Below, in pieces: positions 1 through 6,694 of a stretch of DNA of 14,491 nt. The notes beneath the pieces were generated by a model. That model was not told where the DNA came from, did no database searches, and saw only the letters and a list, made by a program, of their open reading frames with translations. The stretch is from the NCBI GenBank assembly GCA_003731675.1, contig RCNQ01000285.1, positions 1 to 14,491 on the forward strand. Direction: 5' to 3'. Positions within the stretch are counted from its first letter, which is position 1. Every line of letters starts with the position of its first letter. The position numbers and the translations under genes are program-made. Source of the stretch: Bacteroidetes/Chlorobi group bacterium ChocPot_Mid (GTDB lineage Bacteria > Bacteroidota > Ignavibacteria > Kapaibacteriales > UBA2268).

Positions 1-2
1 AT

Positions 3-3000
3 ATCATAGCATCTTTTGCTGACCCATCACCAAATACTATCCAATGGCTTCCAAGCTATTCAAGTATTACTGCCGCTTATGACAAAACAAAAGTTACATT
101 CACTATGGGTGGTACTGACTGGTCAAAAACCGCAGGTGGCTTGATGCCCGGACAAACATCTACTTGGAACTTAAACAAAGGTGACGTATTGCTTATTTCA
201 GGTTTGGGTTCACACGCTGAAATAACAGGTAGTACTGTTCAAGCTACAAAACCTGTCGGAGTTGTTTCAGGTAACTTCTGTGCTTACATCCCAACAAACT
301 GCGGTTGTTGCGACGTTATTGAAGAAATGGAATTACCAACAAACTCTTGGGGAACTGAATATCATGTTACAAGAATTGTTAACAGATTGAAAAACTCCAT
401 CATCAAAGTTTTCGCTAAAGAAGCTAAAACAAAAGTCTTCAGAGACCATCAGCAAATCGGCTTTTTGAGAACTGCCGGCGGCACAGAACAAAATGGCTAC
501 CTGCACATGAGAGCTGACGAAGGAAAGGTAAGACCTGTTGTTATCGGTGGCGACAAACCAATTGGCGTTACTCAATTCAATTGCGGTCAGCAGGACGACA
601 ACATCGTTAGCGACCCGTTCCAATTAGTTCTTACTCCTTTGGAACAATATCAAAGAGAAATTATTTTCAATACACCTGGTATCAGAGGTGGCTACGGATT
701 CCCATATAATTACATTAACCTTTGCTACGAAGCAACTCAGTATGGAACAATTCCAGATGATTTGATGTTCGCTCAGGTTATTGGTGGAGAATTTTCATGG
801 ATGCCATTGAAAGACTTGTCACCTGTTCCTGGTGACCCATTTGAAAAAGTTGCCGGTGGAAAAACATATTATTCAAAAACATTGCTTCTGCCTGGTGACG
901 GTGTTTATAAAATTAAAAGTTCAACACCATTTGCCGCTTATGCCTACGGATTCTCAAGCTATGACTCTTATGGTTTCCCGACATCAGTAGCATTGGGTGA
1001 CTTAACAAAAGTTGATACTTTACCTCCTGTTCCAGAATGGTTAATGGAATGCGATGGTACTGTTAATGTTTTAAAGACAAAATATGTCGTTGACAAACCA
1101 GACGACCCAGATAACAGGTCAAACTTAAGCACAATTTATATGCATTCAGACGAAAGCTATAACTACAAACTCTACCACGGTGATTTCATGCCTTGCGAAA
1201 CAGAAATTACTTCATGGAGACTTGAAGTTGTTGACCCGACTGAAGATGCTTATGCTGTTATTACATTTGCTGACTGTGCTGGAAACGATACAACATTATT
1301 CATAAAATACAATGCCGTAAAATTATCAATTGTTCCTAAGATTAAAGACTACGGTCTTCATAGTGTCGGACAAGTAACAGATAAAAAATTCTATGTTGTT
1401 AACAACTCCGAAACATCACCGGCAAAAATGTTCTACTTAAGATTAAAGAAAAAAAATGCCAATTTCAGTCTCTGGGATGCAACAGGAACAAACCCATTGC
1501 AAGAAGAATGGCCTCAGGGTCTGGAGATAGCTCCACAAGACTCATTCCCATTCATTGTAAGGTTCGAAGCAAAATACGAAGGTGAGTTCTGGGATTCAAT
1601 TGGCGTTGGTGATACATGCGTATTTGCCTATAAATCTTATGCTTCAGCATTAGTCGGTTCACCAATCATTGACGTTTCAGATTGGGCATTCCCACCAACA
1701 ATGGTAGGTACTGCCGCTTACGGACAGTTTGATATAGAAAACAAAGGTACAGTTCTTCTTGAAATTTATGATTATCAAGGACCATTCTTAATGAGTTTAG
1801 TTCCGGGACAGACAATTTACACTTCAGATGAATTGGTTGAACAGCAGATTACTCCTTCAACACCTTTGAGATTGAGACCAAAGGAAGTCAGGACATTCCA
1901 GGTCAAATTCCTTCCTGACCAGGAAAAGAGTTATCCTGATTCAATAGTATTTATAAGCAACACAATCAAGGATCCACAGTACAACAACAATAATCCTATT
2001 GACAGTGTTTGCGTACTTAGCGGTATCGGAATTAAATCAGATTTGATTGCAACAAGCTACAATTGGGAAAGAAAAAGAATTCACAGACCTAACACATTCC
2101 CGATTAATCCTTATCCAGCAGTCAGAAATGCTATGAACCCTGACACATGTATTAGATTATACAACGGAGGAACTGCCGCTGTAACAATCAACAGATTAAC
2201 CTATACGAATTCCGTAGGAGATACAGCAGCATTTAAATTCAACAGAGGAGACCTCTTAAGAACATTAAATCCAGGTGAAGAAGTTATTGTTCCGGTATGG
2301 TTCCAACCTACACAAACAGGACCAGCAACACTGACATTCAGATATGAGACAAATCCACCTATACCTAATGTAACAACTACATTGACAGGTACAGGTATTG
2401 TCCCAAGAATCGAGACAAAGGATGTTGATTTTGGTGCTATGATTAAAGATGACTACAAAAACTTCATCACCAAGTCTGTTACAATAACAAACCTTGACAA
2501 TACCGCTTGGCAGTATGGAGACAGCGTTACAATTATGGATTTAACAGAGTTGAATATTAACCCTGAAATCCAAAATGCTTGGACATCATATCCTGAACCA
2601 TTCAGGTACGACAAGCAAGACCCAATGTTCAATTTCCCGATAGTATTACAACCGGGACAATCAATAACATTCGATGCTGACTTTGCCGCAAAGAGTGGTA
2701 ATCCTGCAACAGCAAGTCTGACAACAGTCAGCGATGCAGAAGCAAATGTAACATCTAACTGGACAGGTGACGGCTTATTGCAAAGCGCTACACTTCAAGG
2801 AGCTTCAACTACAATTTGCCTCGGTTCAAGCGACCCGAATCTTCAGGTTGTATTATCTAATACAAACGAAACTGATTTGGATATACTTGAGGTAAAGATA
2901 ACTGGTCAGGATGCTTCTTACTTCAGCATTAACCCGGCAGATGCAGGTGGGTACAAATTACCTGCTAATCAAAAAAGAACAATTCCTGTTACATTTACTG

Positions 3001-3977
3001 CGGGAACAACAGCACCTCCACAATTGAGAACAGCTACTATTGAAGTACGTAATTCAGCTTTGAATGCAGACTCACTTTTGACTGCAACTGTAACTGGTCA
3101 GGAAGTTCATTACCAGAGAGCTTTAGCTGTTACTCCAGTAAACAATACTGAACCTTATAAGATTGACAGGGTTATTTCAAGAACAATATCCATTCAACCT
3201 TCAGCTAATATGACTGGAGCAAAAGTTATTGGATTCAGAGTCAACGTCAAATACAACGGTGACTTCTTGAAATTAAAATTTGACCCGAATAACTTGGCTA
3301 CTGACCCTGAAAAGGATGGTATCCTGTTAGGTTCAGTATTCAACAATTACGCTGGTGTATTCGAATACAGAATAGTTAAAAACATAATTCAAGGATACAA
3401 GAACGGACAAGTTGTTGAAAATAAAACGCCTAATCTTGACGAAGTAAAAGGTGAAATCGAAATCGAAATCATTAAGAAACCAGGATTCGATAATATAATT
3501 TTCGATGTTCCTGCTGGTGGTGATATATTGACATTAACATTTGGAACATACCTTCCAAAGTTAAACTCGAATCTATCTAACTTCGATGTAATGGCAAGTG
3601 CTATTCAATTAAATCAGGAACTCTGCGTTGACATCGACCCGGCAAGTTCAACAATACTACTTGACAAAACTTGCGTATTCGATATCCGTAAAGTTGTATT
3701 CTCAACAGGTACGTTCAACCTAAGTGCAGTTAAACCAAATCCGATTTCAGGCGATGAAGCTACCATCGAATTTGAAATTGCCACTCAGGATTGCCCAACC
3801 AAGATTGAGATTTATAACAGTGCAAATCAACTCGTTGCTGTCCCTGTTAATCAGGTAATGCAACCAGGAAGATACGAAGTATCAGTACCTGTTGGTAACT
3901 GGTCATCTGGTTCATACTACTATATTATGAAAGCAGGACCTTTCGAAGACCAACAAAGAATGGTAATCGTAAGATAA
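3..3977 (+). CDS. Large secreted protein with IgGFc-binding-like domain and T9SS C-terminal sorting domain (5' partial)
   Basis: The frame is open to the left edge (34 codons before the Met at 105), so the true start lies outside; 1324 codons are visible, ending in a tandem TAA-TAG stop. Residues below count from the Met at 105. About 1-305 resembles the IgGFc_binding domain (PF17517): GSTVQATKPVGVVSG, a Cys-rich stretch CGCCD (66-70), then EMELP..SWGTEY. About 515-1000 is a chain of beta-sandwich units of the choice-of-anchor-D/ASPM-SPD2-Hydin kind (PIIDVSDWAF, PRIETKDVDFG). About 1003-1195 may be a cohesin-like fold (weak). Residues 1203-1290 form a type A sorting domain (NLSAVKPNP, ..GRYEVSVP..WSSGSYYY, terminal MVIVR), which in Bacteroidota directs export through the type IX system and is then cleaved. 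It is therefore probably a cell-surface or released protein, perhaps an adhesin. Its ligand is unknown and IgG binding should not be assumed. Confidence 0.85.
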   Translation: MIASFADPSPNTIQWLPSYSSITAAYDKTKVTFTMGGTDWSKTAGGLMPGQTSTWNLNKGDVLLISGLGSHAEITGSTVQATKPVGVVSGNFCAYIPTNCGCCDVIEEMELPTNSWGTEYHVTRIVNRLKNSIIKVFAKEAKTKVFRDHQQIGFLRTAGGTEQNGYLHMRADEGKVRPVVIGGDKPIGVTQFNCGQQDDNIVSDPFQLVLTPLEQYQREIIFNTPGIRGGYGFPYNYINLCYEATQYGTIPDDLMFAQVIGGEFSWMPLKDLSPVPGDPFEKVAGGKTYYSKTLLLPGDGVYKIKSSTPFAAYAYGFSSYDSYGFPTSVALGDLTKVDTLPPVPEWLMECDGTVNVLKTKYVVDKPDDPDNRSNLSTIYMHSDESYNYKLYHGDFMPCETEITSWRLEVVDPTEDAYAVITFADCAGNDTTLFIKYNAVKLSIVPKIKDYGLHSVGQVTDKKFYVVNNSETSPAKMFYLRLKKKNANFSLWDATGTNPLQEEWPQGLEIAPQDSFPFIVRFEAKYEGEFWDSIGVGDTCVFAYKSYASALVGSPIIDVSDWAFPPTMVGTAAYGQFDIENKGTVLLEIYDYQGPFLMSLVPGQTIYTSDELVEQQITPSTPLRLRPKEVRTFQVKFLPDQEKSYPDSIVFISNTIKDPQYNNNNPIDSVCVLSGIGIKSDLIATSYNWERKRIHRPNTFPINPYPAVRNAMNPDTCIRLYNGGTAAVTINRLTYTNSVGDTAAFKFNRGDLLRTLNPGEEVIVPVWFQPTQTGPATLTFRYETNPPIPNVTTTLTGTGIVPRIETKDVDFGAMIKDDYKNFITKSVTITNLDNTAWQYGDSVTIMDLTELNINPEIQNAWTSYPEPFRYDKQDPMFNFPIVLQPGQSITFDADFAAKSGNPATASLTTVSDAEANVTSNWTGDGLLQSATLQGASTTICLGSSDPNLQVVLSNTNETDLDILEVKITGQDASYFSINPADAGGYKLPANQKRTIPVTFTAGTTAPPQLRTATIEVRNSALNADSLLTATVTGQEVHYQRALAVTPVNNTEPYKIDRVISRTISIQPSANMTGAKVIGFRVNVKYNGDFLKLKFDPNNLATDPEKDGILLGSVFNNYAGVFEYRIVKNIIQGYKNGQVVENKTPNLDEVKGEIEIEIIKKPGFDNIIFDVPAGGDILTLTFGTYLPKLNSNLSNFDVMASAIQLNQELCVDIDPASSTILLDKTCVFDIRKVVFSTGTFNLSAVKPNPISGDEATIEFEIATQDCPTKIEIYNSANQLVAVPVNQVMQPGRYEVSVPVGNWSSGSYYYIMKAGPFEDQQRMVIVR

Positions 3978-3994
3978 TAGCGATTGATAAAAAC

Positions 3995-4030
3995 AAAAGC
4001 GGAGTTTGATTTCAGACTCCGCTTTTTTTT
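3995..4030 (+). terminator. Strong intrinsic terminator, probably bidirectional
   Basis: An 11-bp perfect stem (AAAAGCGGAGT at 3995-4005 with ACTCCGCTTTT at 4016-4026) encloses a 10-nt loop and continues into a run of ten T (4023-4032). It lies 18 nt after the stop of the secreted-protein gene. Read on the minus strand the same stem is followed by TTTTGTTTTT, and it lies just beyond the stop of the convergent rsmB, so it can end transcripts from both sides. Confidence 0.9.
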
Positions 4031-4061
4031 TTAATACTATTCTTATATCTTTGAGAACTAT

Positions 4062-5474
4062 TTAGGTCTTTCTAACTAATCTTGCTGCAAAAGCACCATC
4101 TATATTATGAATATGCTGATATGTCTGCATACAACCACTCCTGCAAATGTCTGCAGGTAAATATTTTTCTGCAGGGTCCAATGTAAAATCAGGATTTTCT
4201 GCCAAAAACCAGCTTATTACATCTTCATTTTCCTCTGGTTCAATCGTACAGGTAGAATAAATCAAAGCACCACCAGGTTTGACAAACCGCACTGCATTTG
4301 AAATAATCTCCTTTTGAGTATTCACAAGCAAAGCTATATCTTCTCTTTCCCTTTTCCATTTGATATCAGGTTTTTTAGTCAAAGTACCTAAACCCGAACA
4401 AGGCAAATCGGCAAACACAACATCAAACAATTCTTCAAATTCAACACTTGAAGCATCTGCAACCATTGTCTTAATTGACTTTAGATGCAATCGCTCTGCT
4501 CCCTCCTTAATTGACTTTAATTTAGATTCATATTTATCAACTGAAATCACAATACCCTCATCATTAGATTGCTCTGCCAGTGCAAATGATTTTCCACCGG
4601 GTGCAGAACATAAATCCAGAATTCTTTGCCCCGGACGGACAAAAGCAAGTTTTGTAGCCATATAAGCACTTGTGTCCTGAATAGTAATCTTTCCTTCAGT
4701 AAACAATTCCCATGAGGATATATCCTCGCCCTTACTCTTAATTATTATTGACTCAGGAGCAAAAGCTGATTGCTCAAAATCAATATTCTTTTCTCTCAAT
4801 TCAGAAATTACCTCAGAAATTGTTGCTCTCAGCAAATTGATTCTAATTTTTGTGTCGGGTTTCCTGTTATTTGCCTCCAACAATTTTACAGTCTGCTCTT
4901 CACCAAATAAATCCATCCACCTTTTAACCATCCACCTCGGATGAGAAAGAATAATAGTATAATAATAAACAGCATCATCTTCCTTAACAGGATATCTTAT
5001 ATTTTCAATATTCCTAGCGATATTACGCAAAACGCCATTGACTATACCTGCAATTTTCTCTCCCTGAATCCTTTTGATAATCTCAACAGATTCATTAATC
5101 GAAGCATGGTCAGGAATCCTGTCTAAAAATAGAATCTGATAAAGCCCGACACGTAAAGCATTTTTTACAATATTGAGACACTTAAGATAATCACCCTTAT
5201 AAAACCCTGTTAAAACCCAATCGAGCTTCCATTTCCAACGAATAACACCATTAACCAATTCCGTTAATAATGCCTTATCTTCATTAGAAAAACTTGAATC
5301 CCTAAGTTCCTTAAGCATCAGCTTGTCAAGATAAGCGTCACTCCGCTCGAAACGGCTGATTATTCTCACAGCCGCTAAACGGGCTGGATTAACCTCAATT
5401 ACTTGTTCATTTAAACTGTCAGTGTGCTGATTAACAACTGCTGACTGGTTGTCTGTTCCTGAATCTTCCTGCAT
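4062..5474 (-). CDS. rsmB: 16S rRNA (cytosine-967-C5)-methyltransferase RsmB
   Basis: Cytoplasmic SAM-dependent enzyme that makes m5C967 in 16S rRNA. The 470 residues show the full RsmB/Sun layout: a NusB-like RNA-binding N-terminal domain (about 31-165; DKALLTELVNGVIRW, VGLYQILFLDRIPDHA, GIVNGVLRNI), a linker with RINLLRA, and a Rossmann methyltransferase domain. Motif I is LDLCSAPGGKS (286-296). Motif IV is DLPCSG (356-361) with Cys359. Motif VI is YSTCTIEPEEN (406-416) with Cys409, the residue that acts as nucleophile in this family. The end (DGAFAARLVRK) matches the usual GFFxAxLxK tail. The protein is slightly longer than E. coli RsmB because of a Ser/Asn/Gln-rich N-terminal extension of about 29 residues. 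No better internal start was seen, and the Shine-Dalgarno site is poor (TTGGAA). It is convergent with the secreted-protein gene and divergent from the beta-barrel gene. Confidence 0.95.
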   Translation of the reverse strand: MQEDSGTDNQSAVVNQHTDSLNEQVIEVNPARLAAVRIISRFERSDAYLDKLMLKELRDSSFSNEDKALLTELVNGVIRWKWKLDWVLTGFYKGDYLKCLNIVKNALRVGLYQILFLDRIPDHASINESVEIIKRIQGEKIAGIVNGVLRNIARNIENIRYPVKEDDAVYYYTIILSHPRWMVKRWMDLFGEEQTVKLLEANNRKPDTKIRINLLRATISEVISELREKNIDFEQSAFAPESIIIKSKGEDISSWELFTEGKITIQDTSAYMATKLAFVRPGQRILDLCSAPGGKSFALAEQSNDEGIVISVDKYESKLKSIKEGAERLHLKSIKTMVADASSVEFEELFDVVFADLPCSGLGTLTKKPDIKWKREREDIALLVNTQKEIISNAVRFVKPGGALIYSTCTIEPEENEDVISWFLAENPDFTLDPAEKYLPADICRSGCMQTYQHIHNIDGAFAARLVRKT

Positions 5475-5581
5475 TTTCCAATTAATTAGTTGATTTAAAC
5501 AATAAAAGTATTATTTCTTATTCATTACATTAGGAATTTCAACAAATTTGTATTTTAACTTTTTTAAATACGGTTAAACTA
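5475..5581. promoter_or_regulatory. Divergent intergenic region with a 10-bp palindrome
   Basis: This 107-bp AT-rich gap separates the start of rsmB (leftward) from the start of the beta-barrel gene (rightward), so promoters for both should lie here. A perfect palindrome ACAAATTTGT sits at 5542-5551. It also contains CAAATTTG, one base from the Bacteroidota -7 consensus TAnnTTTG, readable on both strands. No -33 TTG element is found at the right spacing, so neither promoter nor operator is established; in AT-rich DNA the palindrome may be chance. Confidence 0.3.
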
Positions 5582-6409
5582 ATGATTATATTGTTAAGAA
5601 ACATAATTTTTATTTCTGTCTTGATTTTTTCGGGCTCTTTACTCTTTGCTCAAAAGCTTGCAACTCCGCTTGAACCGCAGGCTCCACCTAAGCAAACCGA
5701 AGTTGGTATTGTTTTCGGTTTAGGCAATAATTTTCAATCCGGTATTTACCAACCAGAATGTGAAACCTGCAAATTTGATGACGCTCAAGGTTTGGGTATA
5801 ACTGTCGGTGCAATATATATAAAAGATTTTGTTCCCGAATTTCAATGGGGTTCTTTACTGACATTCAGTACATTAAACTCTGAAACATCTTATCAAAAAA
5901 CAGAACTAAACAAAATTAGGACCAACCCGCCATTCAGCTATGAAGAAAGACCAGTCCCATACAGGAACAAAGCAGAATTTAAAATTAGTGAAATCTCACT
6001 AAACCCATTCCTGCAGTGGCAACCGTTAGATTTCATGTTCTTCAGACTTGGGATAGGAACAACAATTATCTCTCAAAATAATTTCATACAAACAAAAGAA
6101 TTACTAAAGTTCCGTGACACACTCTCAACAGGAGAAATTGTAGATTTAAAATTCGATAGTACTCATACCAAGATGATAACGCTTGAAGATAATAATATTA
6201 AAGGTACAAATATCATACAGTTTTCATTAGAGCCAATGTTAGGATTTAATTTCGAAATCAGCAACCAAATTTATTTCTTACCATATTTCAGCTACAGCAT
6301 ACCATTAACTTCATTTAGTTCGGAACAAACTAATCTCAACTTCAGTAAGTGGAGAATAATGCTCGAACTTAGACTCGCTCTTCAATTAAGAAATATTAAA
6401 ATCAATTAA
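5582..6409 (+). CDS. Exported outer-membrane beta-barrel-like protein, function unknown
   Basis: A 275-residue protein with a clear signal peptide: basic residue Arg6, hydrophobic core to about residue 22, probable cleavage after LFA before Gln24. The mature part has alternating hydrophobic/polar strands typical of a small outer-membrane barrel (VGIVFGLGNNF, GLGITVGAIYI, FQWGSLLTFST, FMFFRLGIGTTII, IIQFSLEPMLGFNFEIS, IYFLPYFSYSIP, WRIMLELRLALQL). A CETC pair (Cys60-Cys63) in what may be the first exposed loop is unusual for such proteins. No family is recognised with certainty; OMP_b-brl/PorT-like is the nearest guess. No Shine-Dalgarno site precedes the ATG, as is common in Bacteroidota. It is followed by a weak hairpin with a T run, so it may be monocistronic. 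Confidence 0.75.
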   Translation: MIILLRNIIFISVLIFSGSLLFAQKLATPLEPQAPPKQTEVGIVFGLGNNFQSGIYQPECETCKFDDAQGLGITVGAIYIKDFVPEFQWGSLLTFSTLNSETSYQKTELNKIRTNPPFSYEERPVPYRNKAEFKISEISLNPFLQWQPLDFMFFRLGIGTTIISQNNFIQTKELLKFRDTLSTGEIVDLKFDSTHTKMITLEDNNIKGTNIIQFSLEPMLGFNFEISNQIYFLPYFSYSIPLTSFSSEQTNLNFSKWRIMLELRLALQLRNIKIN

Positions 6410-6418
6410 TACTGATGT

Positions 6419-6459
6419 AGTAAGAATTACTAATTTTTCAGGGTACTTACTTTTTTTTT
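6419..6459 (+). terminator. Weak candidate terminator after the beta-barrel gene
   Basis: AGTAAG (6419-6424) pairs with CTTACT (6446-6451); inside it TAC (6428-6430) can pair with GTA (6443-6445) after a 3-nt bulge, and nine T follow (6451-6459). It begins 10 nt after the stop at 6409. The stem is AT-rich and imperfect, so termination is plausible but inefficient. Confidence 0.4.
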
Positions 6460-6502
6460 ATATTTCATTATTATAATTATAATATAATTATTAAATTACA
6501 TA

Positions 6503-6529
6503 ATTATTCAATTACAAAAATTGAATAAT
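6503..6529. repeat. 11-bp perfect inverted repeat in the intergenic region
   Basis: ATTATTCAATT (6503-6513) and AATTGAATAAT (6519-6529) are exact reverse complements separated by ACAAA. The stem has only two G:C pairs and no direct T run, so it is more likely an operator-like dyad or chance in AT-rich DNA than a terminator. It lies in the 285-bp gap 6410-6694, which otherwise holds only AT-rich sequence with no ORF or RNA gene that I could recognise. The promoter of the downstream OmpA-type gene should be in this gap. Confidence 0.35.
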
Positions 6530-6694
6530 AATCATTTTTATTGCTAATTAATAAAAAATAATTTTAATGAAATTTATTATTTTGCAATTTTATAATTTAA
6601 AATTTTGGAATTATTAAAAAACTATACTATCTGGCAAATGGTATAAGTAAAAAAGAAAATAAAGATTTATAATAACTAATACGGGTAGAACTTT

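Noticed and set aside
105..107. ATG at 105 as the true start of the secreted protein
   Set aside because: The frame stays open to the left edge with compatible coding sequence, and the protein would lack a signal peptide, so this Met is internal.
333..623. Minus-strand open frame inside the secreted-protein gene
   Set aside because: Antisense to a clear domain-bearing frame; composition is not protein-like and no start signal is seen.
4360..5126. Plus-strand open frames (4360-4665, 4941-5126) inside rsmB
   Set aside because: They are antisense to a well-conserved gene with all RsmB motifs, have no recognisable domain, and lack ribosome-binding sites.
6470..6495. Short ATAATTATAAT-type palindromes
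   Set aside because: Expected by chance in DNA composed almost only of A and T.
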